Of a stretch of 64,000 nucleotides of DNA, positions 1-7,907 are shown one piece after another (the stretch's first letter is position 1; the number at the start of each line of letters is the position of its first letter). The stretch lies in assembly GCA_016795465.1 (NCBI GenBank), contig JAEUHK010000061.1:58823-122822 (forward strand). Reading direction: 5' to 3'. The position numbers and the translations under genes are program-made. The notes under the pieces were generated by a model. The model did no database searches, was not told where the DNA came from, and saw only the letters and a program-made list of their open reading frames with translations. The DNA comes from Verrucomicrobiaceae bacterium (GTDB lineage Bacteria; Verrucomicrobiota; Verrucomicrobiia; Verrucomicrobiales; Verrucomicrobiaceae).

Positions 1-1326
1 CCGCTCGTGAAGGAGTGCATCCGCCTCGGCCGCGCCATGCGCATCGGCACGAACCACGGCTCCCTCAGCGACCGCATCATGAACCGCTGGGGTGACACGC
101 CGCTCGGCATGGTCGAAAGCGCCCTCGAATTCGCCCGCATCGCGAGAGCACAGGGCTTTCACAACTTCCTCTTCTCGATGAAGGCCAGCAATCCGAAGGT
201 CATGATCGAGGCTTATCGCCTGCTCGTGGCCAAGCTGGAAGAGCAAGGCGCGGATTGGAACTATCCGCTGCATCTCGGCGTGACAGAAGCCGGCGATGGC
301 GAGGACGGCCGAATCAAGAGCGCCATCGGCATCGGCTCGCTTTTGGCGGATGGCATCGGCGACACCGTGCGCGTGTCTTTGACCGAAGATGCCATTTTCG
401 AGATCCCCGTGGCCCAGCAGCTCGTGAAACCCTACAACGAAGGCCTGCCAGCGAAGCTCGAACGCATCGAAAACGCCCCACCGGTCAGCTACGACCCGTT
501 TGACTATGTACGCCGTGATTCGCAGGTCATCACCGTCGGCGGCGTGAAGCTCGGCGGGCATGAAACGGTGCCCGTTTTCACCACACGGACCAAATGGGAT
601 GCCGTCGCGCACAAGATGGACAAGCTCGGCGACTACAAGCCCGAGATCGTGATCGAAGACAGTGGCGTGACAGAGGTCGATCCGCGTGATGAGGCAGCCA
701 TCGGGGCTTTGAATGCCTCCGCCGAGCCGAAACTCGTCTCCGTCAAAGATGGGCTGAACATCGGCGTGATTGCTGCCTTCCGCCTTTTGGCCGCAAAGCT
801 CGACAAAAAGCATCCCATCCTGCTCAAAGACACGCTGCAAGCCTCCAGCGGCGATGACTTCACCGAAAACCTCCTCACCGCCGCCACGCACATCGGCTCG
901 CTGCTTTGCGATGGCATCGGTGATGCCGTCATCGTCAATGGTGAGGCAGCTCCGGGCCAAAGCCTGCGCATCAGCTACAACATCCTCCAAGCCGCCGGCG
1001 TGCGCATTTTCAAGACGGACTACGTCGCCTGCCCGAGCTGCGGCCGCACGCTCTTCAACCTGCAAACCACCACGCAGAAGATCCGCGCCTCCACCGGCCA
1101 CCTCAAAGGCGTGCGCATCGCCGTCATGGGCTGCATCGTCAATGGCCCGGGCGAGATGGCCGATGCGGATTTCGGCTACGTCGGCGGAGCTCCCGGGAAG
1201 ATCAATCTCTACGTCGGCAAGACCGCGGTGAAGTTCAACATCCCCGAGGAAGAGGCCGTCGAGCGCCTCATCGACCTCATCAAGGAGCACGACCGCTGGT
1301 TTGATGCTCCCGCTCCCGCCGCGTGA
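1..1326 (+). CDS. ispG: 4-hydroxy-3-methylbut-2-enyl diphosphate synthase, long form, 5' end missing
   Basis: Reductive deoxygenation of MEcPP to HMBPP in the MEP isoprenoid pathway, a cytoplasmic [4Fe-4S] enzyme. The reading frame is open at base 1, so the N-terminal part of the TIM barrel lies upstream of the window. Visible hallmarks are MRIGTNHGSLSDRI and SMKASNP of the barrel, then HLGVTEAGDGEDGRIKSAIG, a long insert, and the C-terminal cluster-binding domain with CPSC (ACPSCGRTLFNL) and MGCIVNGPGEMADAD, giving three Cys and the Glu ligand. The insert between barrel and Fe-S domain marks the long plant/Chlamydia-type protein rather than the short E. coli type. It ends just before the SulP gene, which may be co-transcribed. 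Confidence 0.95.
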   Translation, partial: PLVKECIRLGRAMRIGTNHGSLSDRIMNRWGDTPLGMVESALEFARIARAQGFHNFLFSMKASNPKVMIEAYRLLVAKLEEQGADWNYPLHLGVTEAGDGEDGRIKSAIGIGSLLADGIGDTVRVSLTEDAIFEIPVAQQLVKPYNEGLPAKLERIENAPPVSYDPFDYVRRDSQVITVGGVKLGGHETVPVFTTRTKWDAVAHKMDKLGDYKPEIVIEDSGVTEVDPRDEAAIGALNASAEPKLVSVKDGLNIGVIAAFRLLAAKLDKKHPILLKDTLQASSGDDFTENLLTAATHIGSLLCDGIGDAVIVNGEAAPGQSLRISYNILQAAGVRIFKTDYVACPSCGRTLFNLQTTTQKIRASTGHLKGVRIAVMGCIVNGPGEMADADFGYVGGAPGKINLYVGKTAVKFNIPEEEAVERLIDLIKEHDRWFDAPAPAA

Positions 1327-1339
1327 CGCGGCTGTCATT

Positions 1340-3190
1340 ATGAACGAACTCCGCTCCTGGCTGCAAAGCGTGCTTCACAGCACGGGGCGGATCATCTCGC
1401 TCGGGCGTTCGGTGGTTTCGGACAGCGCCCTGGATCCCTTCCCGCTGCGCCGCTCGCTGCTCGGCTATGGCCGGCGCACCTTCCGCTCGGATTTCCGTGC
1501 CGGCCTCACCGTGGCGATGATCGACATCCCACAAGGCATGGCTTACGCTCTCGTTGCCGGGTTGCCACTGCACTATGGCATCACCTGCTCGGCCATCGCG
1601 GCCATCGTCGCGCCGCTGCTCGCCAGCTCGCGGCAGACCATCCTCGGCCCCACGAACGCCACCGCGTTCATGGTCTTCTCCTACTTCTCGGCCTATCCGC
1701 AGCTCGACCGCCTCAGCGCGATGCCGCTGCTCGTCTTCATGACCGCGGCGCTGCTGCTCGCCGGGGCGTTTTTACGCGTGGCGGACCTCACGCAATACAT
1801 CAGCCGCACCGTCGTCGTGGCCTATGTGACCGGCGCGGCCATGCTCATCACCGCCAGCCAACTCCCCGTCGTGCTCGGCATTTCCAAAGAAGTGCTCAAT
1901 GATGGCCTCACACCGGCCATCACCCTTCCCGGCCATCTCTTCCGCATCCTCACGCATCTCACGAAAGCGGACTGGGTGAGCGTGCTCTGCGCCGCCTTCA
2001 CACTAATCGTGTACTTTGTGGTCAAAATCCTCCGCCCACGCTGGCCGGTGTTTGCGATCACACTGATTGTCGTGTCGCTCGGCTTCTGGGCGCTCGCTGG
2101 CTTTGGCATCCGTGTCACCACCTTCTCCGATGCCACGTTCACCTGGCGGGAGCTGCTGCCGGTCTTTCCCGATTTCGTCTCCGCGAACGCCCTCACTGAA
2201 TCGAGCCGCCTTTTCGGCCTCGCGCTCGCCATCGCCTTCCTCGCCACGATGGAAATGAGCGTCATGGGCCGCACGCTCGCCAGCCGCAGCGGACATCGCG
2301 TGGATCAAAACCAAGACATGCTCAGCCTTGGTGCCGCAAACCTCGCCTGCGCCTATCTCAGCGGCATGCCGGCCTCCTGCTCGCTCACGCGTTCGGCGTT
2401 GAACTACCTCAGTGGAGCCCGCACGCCCTTCGCCAGCATGTGGAACGGCTCCTTCTGCCTCGCCGGTGCTCTCACGCTCGGCTCCGCGGTCGCCTACATC
2501 CCTCGTGCGGCCCTGGCGGCACTTGTGGTCTGCGTCGCCGTGTCGCTCTTCAACAAGCGCCACATGCGCATCTGCCTCCAGGCGACGAATTCAGACGCGG
2601 TGGTCTTTGTCATCACGCTGGCGGCCACCTGCATGCTGCCGCTGCACGTGGCCATTTTCCTCGGCGTGGCCGTCTCGGTCATCCTTTACCTCCGCAAGGC
2701 CAGCCGGCCGCAGCTCGTCGAGTACTCCTTCAACGAGGAAGGCAACCTCGCCGAGGCCAGCAAGGGCCGCCAGCATCCCTCCATCTCCATCGTGCATGTC
2801 GAGGGCGACCTCTTCTTCGGCGCAGCCGAGCTCTTCCGCACGCAGATCCAGCGCACCTTTGCCGACCCGAACCTGCGCATCATCGTCTTGCGGCTCAAAA
2901 ACGCCCGCCACCTTGATGCCACCAGCGTGCTCGCCCTCGAAGAGCTCCTCCGCGTGCTCCGCGCCGATGAACGCCACCTCATCATCAGCGGCGCGAGCAA
3001 GGATGTGTATCGCGTGCTCAAGAACTCCGGCCTCGTCGATGTCGTCGGTCGCGACAACATCTTCCTCGCCAGCCCCGCGAACCCCAATCTCTCCACCCGC
3101 AACGCCCTCAAACGCGCCCAGGACATCCTCGGCATCAAGGACGCCGACGTTCGCATCTACTTCGACCCCACGAAGCAGGACAAGCCGTGA
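1340..3190 (+). CDS. SulP-family anion transporter with STAS domain
   Basis: Inner-membrane permease of the SulP (SLC26) family for sulfate, bicarbonate or related anions. From the ATG at 1340 it is 616 residues. The first ~75 residues lead into the family signature FRAGLTVAMIDIPQGMAYAL followed by ILGPTNATAFM and about a dozen hydrophobic segments. The last ~130 residues form a cytoplasmic STAS domain (PSISIVHVEGDLFFGA, then HLDATSVLALEEL). An in-frame ATG at 1301 would overlap ispG by 26 bases; 1340 is preferred because it lies just past the ispG stop. Substrate cannot be told from sequence. It ends directly against the convergent YhaM-like gene. Confidence 0.9.
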   Translation: MNELRSWLQSVLHSTGRIISLGRSVVSDSALDPFPLRRSLLGYGRRTFRSDFRAGLTVAMIDIPQGMAYALVAGLPLHYGITCSAIAAIVAPLLASSRQTILGPTNATAFMVFSYFSAYPQLDRLSAMPLLVFMTAALLLAGAFLRVADLTQYISRTVVVAYVTGAAMLITASQLPVVLGISKEVLNDGLTPAITLPGHLFRILTHLTKADWVSVLCAAFTLIVYFVVKILRPRWPVFAITLIVVSLGFWALAGFGIRVTTFSDATFTWRELLPVFPDFVSANALTESSRLFGLALAIAFLATMEMSVMGRTLASRSGHRVDQNQDMLSLGAANLACAYLSGMPASCSLTRSALNYLSGARTPFASMWNGSFCLAGALTLGSAVAYIPRAALAALVVCVAVSLFNKRHMRICLQATNSDAVVFVITLAATCMLPLHVAIFLGVAVSVILYLRKASRPQLVEYSFNEEGNLAEASKGRQHPSISIVHVEGDLFFGAAELFRTQIQRTFADPNLRIIVLRLKNARHLDATSVLALEELLRVLRADERHLIISGASKDVYRVLKNSGLVDVVGRDNIFLASPANPNLSTRNALKRAQDILGIKDADVRIYFDPTKQDKP

Positions 3191-4255
3191 TCACTCGGCA
3201 GGCGGCGGAGGTGGCGGCACCATCGGCAACGGGGCCACGATGTTCACCGGCCATGGCACAAATTTCTCAATGATGCCCGGTGCCAGCTCCTTGCCGCTCT
3301 CGTAGGCTTTGCGGAACATCTCCAGCTTCGCGTCGATGTTGTCCACGTGATGCAGCGCCACCGCCTCCGGCGTTTTCGGCAGCACGGGCGAGCCAAACTC
3401 GAGCGCTCCGTGGTGCGCCGCGATCAAATGCAGCAGATGCAGCCGCACCGCATCCGATGCCGGCTCCACATGCAGCCACTCCGCCGCCTCCGGACGCTCC
3501 ATCAGCTCACGCCACAGCTTGTTCACGACCTCCAATCCGAGCGGGATGTGGCCGAGCATCTCCGCGGTCAGGTTGTAAGGCTGCGCAAAGCTGTTCTCGG
3601 CATGCACATTCTCCCAAAGCTTGCCGCAATCGTGAAACAGCACACCCGCGATCATGAGGTCGCGATTCAGCATCGGATACACGCCGCACACCGCCGCCGC
3701 GCAGCGCATCATCTGCGCCACATGCTCCACCAGGCCGCCACGACGCGCATGATGGTTCCGACGTGCCGCCGCGGTGCGTTTGAACCTCTCACCATGTTTT
3801 TCCAGAAACATCGCACAGAGCATTTTCAGCCTCGGATCACGGATTTCAGCGGTGAAACCCCAAATGACATCAAAGTCCGCCGCCTGCCGCGAGGCCAGAT
3901 CCGGATCGCCATTCAGCAGCGCCTGCTTTTCCTCATCACTCAAAAGCCGCAAACGAGGCTGTTTTGGCTCCAGACCATACTTTCCCGTATCAATCCACTG
4001 CGCCGCCAGCTCGATGAAAGCACCCCGCGTGAGCTGACCGGCATCGAGAAACACCGGATTGTTATCAAACACACGCCAGACCATCGAATCAGCCGCGTCC
4101 ACGAGCTTCAGCTCCACATACGGCGCACCACCGCTGGTCGTTTTCTCCGACTTCTGCTCCACCTGAGCATGCACGCGATACGGCTGCGCCTGCGTGGAGG
4201 CGATCTGCTTCAACTGCGACAGCGTGAGCAGGTCGAGATCATGGTCGTCATTCAT
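3191..4255 (-). CDS. YhaM-like 3'-5' exoribonuclease (OB fold + HD domain)
   Basis: 354-residue cytoplasmic protein with the architecture of YhaM/CBF1 exoribonucleases. Residues ~12-105 look like an OB-fold nucleic-acid-binding domain; residues ~140-330 are an HD phosphohydrolase domain with GGLVEHV (H178), LFHDCGKLWE (H208-D209), AAHHGALEFGSP and the closing HHVDNIDAKL typical of this family. A Pro-rich tail (APLPMVPPPPPPAE) ends the chain. Family members act on RNA or single-stranded DNA from the 3' end. The stop codon abuts that of the convergent SulP gene with no spacer. The start is the ATG at 4255; no clear Shine-Dalgarno is present. Function is by family resemblance. Confidence 0.85.
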   Translation of the reverse strand: MNDDHDLDLLTLSQLKQIASTQAQPYRVHAQVEQKSEKTTSGGAPYVELKLVDAADSMVWRVFDNNPVFLDAGQLTRGAFIELAAQWIDTGKYGLEPKQPRLRLLSDEEKQALLNGDPDLASRQAADFDVIWGFTAEIRDPRLKMLCAMFLEKHGERFKRTAAARRNHHARRGGLVEHVAQMMRCAAAVCGVYPMLNRDLMIAGVLFHDCGKLWENVHAENSFAQPYNLTAEMLGHIPLGLEVVNKLWRELMERPEAAEWLHVEPASDAVRLHLLHLIAAHHGALEFGSPVLPKTPEAVALHHVDNIDAKLEMFRKAYESGKELAPGIIEKFVPWPVNIVAPLPMVPPPPPPAE

Positions 4256-4337
4256 CCGGCGAGGCTAGCGTGAGCATCGTGGGCTGTCACTGGCGAATCG
4301 TTTGAAGCCGCCGTGGCATGCGCTATGACCAGCGGCC

Positions 4338-5105
4338 ATGAATTGGATCACCGAAAACACCCTCCTGCCCGGCGAGCTCTGGATGCTCGTGCTCGCCACG
4401 CTGGGGGCGATGTGCATCGGCATGTCCAAAGCGGGGCTCTCCGGCACCTCCACGCTCAACGTGGTGCTCATGGCGAAGATCTTCGGGGCCAAGGAGTCCG
4501 TCGGCGTGATCCTGCCGATGCTCATCGCGGCGGACTTCATGGGCTACTTCATCAACCGCAAGGGCGGCTCCTGGCGGCGCATCGTGCCCATCCTCCCGCC
4601 CGCCATCGCCGGCGTCATCGTGGGCTGGGTGCTGCTTGGCAAATTCGACAACGCCATGGCCCGCATCGTCATCGGCTGGATCATCATCGTGCTGCTTGCC
4701 TTCAACTGGCTGCTCAACAAGCGCCGCCAGGACTTCATCGCTTTGACGGAGCACAAGGGCTTCACCTGGACGATGGGCTTCACCGCCGGCGTCGTCACCA
4801 TGCTGGCGAATGCCGCGGGACCCGTGATGACCGTTTACCTCCTCGCGCAGCATTTGGAGAAGAAGGACCACCTCGGTGTCTTCAGCCGCTACTTCCTCTT
4901 TGTGAACCTCTTCAAAGTGCCCTTCAGCACCGATCTGGGCATCATCAACGCAAAGTCCCTCATGACGAATCTCACGCTCATGCCCGGCGTGGTGCTCGGC
5001 GTCTTCCTCGGCTGGTGGATCTTGAAGAAGCTGCCGCAAAAGCTCTTCGAAAACGTCCTCTTCTGGATGACCGCCTTCGCCGCCGTGTGGCTCATCCGTG
5101 GCTGA
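4338..5105 (+). CDS. TSUP (TauE/SafE) family sulfite/anion exporter
   Basis: 255-residue polytopic membrane protein of the TauE/SafE family. The N-terminus carries the family-like stretch AMCIGMSKAGLSGTSTLN followed by hydrophobic helices (VGVILPMLIAADFMGYF, IVPILPPAIAGVIVGWVLLG, IVIGWIIIVLLAFNWLL), and the second half repeats the pattern (FTAGVVTMLANAAGPVMTVYLLAQH). Family members export sulfite, sulfoacetate or related C2/sulfur anions, or take up hydrophobic sulfur compounds; the substrate here is not predictable. Its 3' end overlaps the convergent small gene at 5092-5403 by 14 bases. A secreted sulfatase lies nearby, but no link is shown by operon structure. Confidence 0.85.
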   Translation: MNWITENTLLPGELWMLVLATLGAMCIGMSKAGLSGTSTLNVVLMAKIFGAKESVGVILPMLIAADFMGYFINRKGGSWRRIVPILPPAIAGVIVGWVLLGKFDNAMARIVIGWIIIVLLAFNWLLNKRRQDFIALTEHKGFTWTMGFTAGVVTMLANAAGPVMTVYLLAQHLEKKDHLGVFSRYFLFVNLFKVPFSTDLGIINAKSLMTNLTLMPGVVLGVFLGWWILKKLPQKLFENVLFWMTAFAAVWLIRG

Positions 5106-5403
5106 CCGGCATCGCCGCCGCCACTTTACGCTTCCAGCTCGCGAAAACATCGCTCGCCAGTGCGTGGACGTCCTCGACCTCGACATGCTCGATGACCGTC
5201 TGCGGCTCCGGCAGCCACGCGGGAATGCTTTGCTCGCCGATGTGGTCCTGCCGCTCGCTGCGCAGGAAGGAGCGGAGATTCACCGTGAGCTGCAACGTGC
5301 TCCGGTCATGGCTGGCAAGGGCTTCAGCACAGACTTCATGGATGGCACCATCGAGTTCGACCGTGCCAAGGACCTGCGTCGCGTCGAGAAGGGCGTAAAG
5401 CAT
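5092..5403 (-). CDS. hypothetical protein, 103 aa
   Basis: Not recognised. From the ATG at 5403 the product is 103 residues, with no signal peptide, no membrane helix and ordinary soluble composition (for example VELDGAIHEVCAEALASHDR and EPQTVIEHVEVEDVHALASD). An in-frame stop lies three codons upstream of this ATG, so the start is tightly bounded. It sits downstream, on the same strand, of the CnrX-like gene (62-base gap) and could be the last gene of that sigma-factor operon. The last 14 bases overlap the convergent TSUP gene. The minus frame was chosen over the opposite one, which gives a very Arg-rich and unlikely product. Confidence 0.5.
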   Translation of the reverse strand: MLYALLDATQVLGTVELDGAIHEVCAEALASHDRSTLQLTVNLRSFLRSERQDHIGEQSIPAWLPEPQTVIEHVEVEDVHALASDVFASWKRKVAAAMPVSHG

Positions 5404-5465
5404 GCCCAAAGGTCACCGCAGTCTTGATCAGGGCATTGTCGATGAGTGCGCCATTCTTGCGTGGC

Positions 5466-5891
5466 TCACTCCAGCAGGCCCCAGGGCTTCAAACGGCTCG
5501 TGGCACGCTCGCGGAGCTTCGCGGCCTTTTCAGGCGGGAGCTGGTTGGCGATGCGTTCGAGGGATTCGCGGGTCTTTTCGCGAGCTTTTTGCCAGATTTC
5601 GATGCGCAGGCCTTTGAAGTCCTTCGCGGTGATTTGGAGGCTTTCGTGAAGTTGATGCCGCTGCGCGTCATCGAGGTCGAGTTCGGCTAAAACGTCTCGT
5701 TCGAGGGCTGCGATGACCAGATCGACTGGTGTGTGCTCGCTTTGCGGATCGGTGATGGCACGGTGAACCATGCGGCGCAGCATGAGCAGACCGCCGCCGA
5801 TGCCGCAGCCAGCCCCGAGCACAAAAACGAGCCCGAGCAGCAGCGCGGCCTTCCAGCGCGAGCTTTTGGGAGATGAAGATGAGTCGTTCAT
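5466..5891 (-). CDS. membrane-anchored periplasmic metal-sensor-like protein (CnrX/Spy-like)
   Basis: 141-residue protein with one N-terminal membrane anchor (residues ~13-38, KAALLLGLVFVLGAGCGIGG) and a helical periplasmic domain rich in charged residues. It contains two segments of the CpxP/Spy/CnrX type: ELDLDDAQRHQLHESL and NQLPPEKAAKLRERA. Such anchored domains act as sensors of metals or envelope stress, controlling an anti-sigma factor. Gene order agrees: sigma factor (6188-6766), one-TM protein (5899-6207), then this gene, 7 bases apart. No clear metal-ligand motif is evident, so the signal is unknown. Role is inferred from topology and context, resembling CnrH-CnrY-CnrX. Confidence 0.7.
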   Translation of the reverse strand: MNDSSSSPKSSRWKAALLLGLVFVLGAGCGIGGGLLMLRRMVHRAITDPQSEHTPVDLVIAALERDVLAELDLDDAQRHQLHESLQITAKDFKGLRIEIWQKAREKTRESLERIANQLPPEKAAKLRERATSRLKPWGLLE

Positions 5892-5898
5892 GATGAAA

Positions 5899-6207
5899 TC
5901 AGATGCCTTGGATGACCGGACCTTGCAGTTGCCAGATAAAAGCGAGCTCGTTCACGACGTTGAAACCGTCGCGGCACGCGAAAAAGGCTCCCGCGGCCAA
6001 AACAGCGAATCCGGCCTGAAGCCAGCGCTGGCCGAAAAGGGCGAGCACATCATCGAAGAGGCCCGTTTCGGCCGCAGATGGCTTCATCGCGCTGATTTGA
6101 GCACGCACCGCCACGCGCATGTCGAGGCACACAGGCGCAGCCGCATCGCGAGCGGAGGCGGCGAGGCGCTGCCACGATTTTTGAGGATCAGGTGAAGGAG
6201 TAGCCAT
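5899..6207 (-). CDS. candidate one-TM anti-sigma factor
   Basis: 102 residues from the ATG at 6207. The first ~65 residues are soluble and mixed-charge (SWQRLAASARDAAAPVCLDM), followed by one membrane helix around residues 62-80 (QAGFAVLAAGAFFACRDGF) and a short C-terminal tail. This topology, cytoplasmic domain then helix then short periplasmic tail, is that of small anti-sigma factors such as CnrY. The start lies 20 bases inside the end of the ECF sigma gene, so the two are probably translationally coupled, as expected for a sigma/anti-sigma pair. No ZAS zinc motif is present. No sequence family was recognised; the call rests on topology and position. Confidence 0.55.
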   Translation of the reverse strand: MATPSPDPQKSWQRLAASARDAAAPVCLDMRVAVRAQISAMKPSAAETGLFDDVLALFGQRWLQAGFAVLAAGAFFACRDGFNVVNELAFIWQLQGPVIQGI

Positions 6208-6766
6208 GTTGCGTGAGGATGGATTTGAGACGCTGACGGGCACGGAAGGCTTTTACTTTGGCCTTCACGCGGCTCCAGCCAAAATGCGCGGCGATCTCCA
6301 CGAGCGGCATCTCATCGAGATGGAGCAGGGTGAGCAAGGCGCGATCATCCGCCGGGAGATGCGAGAGAAGAAACTGCGCCTCGCCGAGATCGCGCTGTGC
6401 AGGCGTGTGAGGCAGATTTTCGAGCGGATCATGATCGTCATCGCGTTCGGCGAGTCGCGCAAAAGGCGTGCGCTGACGTTTGCGGCAAAATTCGAGCCCC
6501 ATGTTGGCCGCGATGCGTTTGAGCCAGTGCATGAACGGCTTGTCCGGCTTCCAGCCACCGAGTGATCGCCATGCTCGCACGAAGGTTTCCTGCACCATGT
6601 CCTCCAGATCGGCGCGGTTGCCGGCGAAGCGATGCAGCATCGCGGTGATGACGGACTGATGACGGCGGACGAGTTCATCGAAGGCATCGAGATCACCTGC
6701 CTGCGCCCGCCGAACGTGGACGAGATCGTCATCCGGCGGAGGTTCAACGTGGGACGTGGCAGGCAT
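6188..6766 (-). CDS. ECF-type RNA polymerase sigma factor
   Basis: 192 residues. Region 2 is clear (DAFDELVRRHQSVITAMLHR, then DLEDMVQETFVRAWRSL, the DxxQETF -10 recognition helix), followed by a linker and region 4 with a helix-turn-helix (LHLDEMPLVEIAAHFGW, SRVKAKVKAFRARQRLKSIL). No region 1 or 3, as usual for group 4 sigma factors. It is followed by an overlapping one-TM gene and a membrane-anchored sensor-like gene, so it probably directs an envelope or metal stress response. A strong hairpin (6801-6834) lies between it and the upstream Spy-like gene. The target promoter cannot be read from this window. Confidence 0.9.
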   Translation of the reverse strand: MPATSHVEPPPDDDLVHVRRAQAGDLDAFDELVRRHQSVITAMLHRFAGNRADLEDMVQETFVRAWRSLGGWKPDKPFMHWLKRIAANMGLEFCRKRQRTPFARLAERDDDHDPLENLPHTPAQRDLGEAQFLLSHLPADDRALLTLLHLDEMPLVEIAAHFGWSRVKAKVKAFRARQRLKSILTQHGYSFT

Positions 6767-6800
6767 GGGCGCATGGTATTAGGCACGGAAGCGGGAATGT

Positions 6801-6834
6801 GGCAACGAGGCAGCCTTGCAGCCGCCTCGTTGCC
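6801..6834. other. 11-bp perfect inverted repeat between Spy-like and sigma genes
   Basis: GGCAACGAGGC at 6801-6811 pairs exactly with 6824-6834 across a 12-base loop. It lies in the 84-base gap between the stop of the Spy-like gene (6851) and the start of the ECF sigma gene (6766) on the minus strand. No T-run follows on either strand, so it is not a standard intrinsic terminator; it could be an attenuator, an RNA-stability element or a partial terminator separating the two genes. Confidence 0.55.
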
Positions 6835-6850
6835 GTCGGTGGAGCATGCT

Positions 6851-7333
6851 TCAGCCACCGATCTGATTCAGCGCGGCATCGACGAGCGATTCGAGTTCGC
6901 CGCGAGCGGTTTCGATGTGCTTCTGTTGCTCAGGGGTGAGCAAGGGACGCACTTCCGCGCCGATCTTCGCGATGAGCAGCGCTCGATCGCGGGTGACATC
7001 GCCGAGCTTTTCCGCGGCGGAGCGGGTGGCGGCGCTGTTCGCGTCCTTTTTCGCGGCGTCGGCCATCGCACGACGGGCGTCTCGGCCCTGGGTCATCTGC
7101 GCACGGATTTCGTCGCGATGCGATTCGAGGATTTTCGTCACGCTGGCGCGTTGCTCGGCGCTGAGCGGTGTTTCCTTGCGGAAGTTCAGAAAGTGTCGCA
7201 CGGCCGTGCGAACGATCTCGCGCATGGCGCTGCCGTGTTTTTCCGGCAGCAGCGTGTCGGAGGACGAGCTGGCGGCGAATCCGATGCCGGAGATACCGGC
7301 GGCGATGACGAGGAAGGTCAGAATGCGTTTCAT
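6851..7333 (-). CDS. secreted Spy/CpxP-like protein with two LTxxQ-type motifs
   Basis: 160 residues with a signal peptide (MKRILTFLVIAAGISGIGFA, cleavage near FAASS). The mature part is helical and highly charged, with two LTxxQ-like motifs, TPLSAEQRASVTKIL and RPLLTPEQQKHIE, the hallmark of Spy/CpxP/ZraP periplasmic proteins that bind unfolded proteins or metals. It lies upstream of the ECF sigma gene and shares fold type with the anchored protein at 5466-5891, so the locus contains one soluble and one anchored member of the same class. It follows the secreted repeat protein gene after 34 bases and may share its promoter. Confidence 0.7.
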   Translation of the reverse strand: MKRILTFLVIAAGISGIGFAASSSSDTLLPEKHGSAMREIVRTAVRHFLNFRKETPLSAEQRASVTKILESHRDEIRAQMTQGRDARRAMADAAKKDANSAATRSAAEKLGDVTRDRALLIAKIGAEVRPLLTPEQQKHIETARGELESLVDAALNQIGG

Positions 7334-7367
7334 GGTGAGTGGAGTGGTGGGGTTTTGGAGTGAGGAG

Positions 7368-7754
7368 TTATTTCTTGGTGGTGGTGTTGGTGACGGATTT
7401 GGTTTCGCCAGCGGGCGTGGTGATGCTGCGCACGGCGGTGCGGACGCCTTCGGCGCGGGTCACGGAGCCGCTCGTCGTGGCCGTCTGGCCCTGCGGGCCT
7501 GTGGCGCTGCCGCTGGTGGTGCGGCCGTTGCCGGAGGCATTGCGCACGACTTGCTGAGTGGTCGTGACGGCCTTGCCCTGGGCTCCGGTGGTGGTGGCGC
7601 TGCGTGCGGCACCCTGGCCTTTGGTGACATTGCCATTGATGGCACGCGTGGCCGTGCCGCGACCGGTGGTGACGCTGGAGGTGCGGCCAAAATCACGCGC
7701 CGTGGCGGTGCTGAGGCTGAAGCCGAGGATGAGGAGGGGAAGGATGGTTTTCAT
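7368..7754 (-). CDS. small secreted Thr/Gly/Ala-rich protein
   Basis: 128 residues with a signal peptide (MKTILPLLILGFSLSTATA). The mature part has low complexity, rich in Thr, Gly, Ser, Ala and Arg, with imperfect repeats of the type KGQGAARSATTTGAQGKAVT and ATGPQGQTATTSGSVTRA and a basic end (VTNTTTKK). There are no Cys and no hydrophobic segments after the signal, so it is probably disordered and exported or surface-associated. No known family recognised. It is the first gene of the minus-strand run leading to the Spy-like and sigma-factor genes, and is divergent from the sulfatase gene (153-base gap). Confidence 0.6.
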   Translation of the reverse strand: MKTILPLLILGFSLSTATARDFGRTSSVTTGRGTATRAINGNVTKGQGAARSATTTGAQGKAVTTTQQVVRNASGNGRTTSGSATGPQGQTATTSGSVTRAEGVRTAVRSITTPAGETKSVTNTTTKK

Positions 7755-7907
7755 GGAGGGATGGAGTGTTGGAATAACGGGGTTTTGTTTTTTCGCGGCG
7801 TGTGCCGCTCATGAGGCCGAATGACGGACCGGCCGGGGCGGTTACAGAATTTTTGCGCAGGCGATTTGGCGAAGGTTTGGCCTTCACGCGGACGTTGAAG
7901 GGCGGCC

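Noticed and set aside
5098..5427. Plus-strand frame overlapping the 103-aa hypothetical gene
   Set aside because: Arg-rich product and overlap with the end of the TSUP gene; the minus frame has more natural composition.
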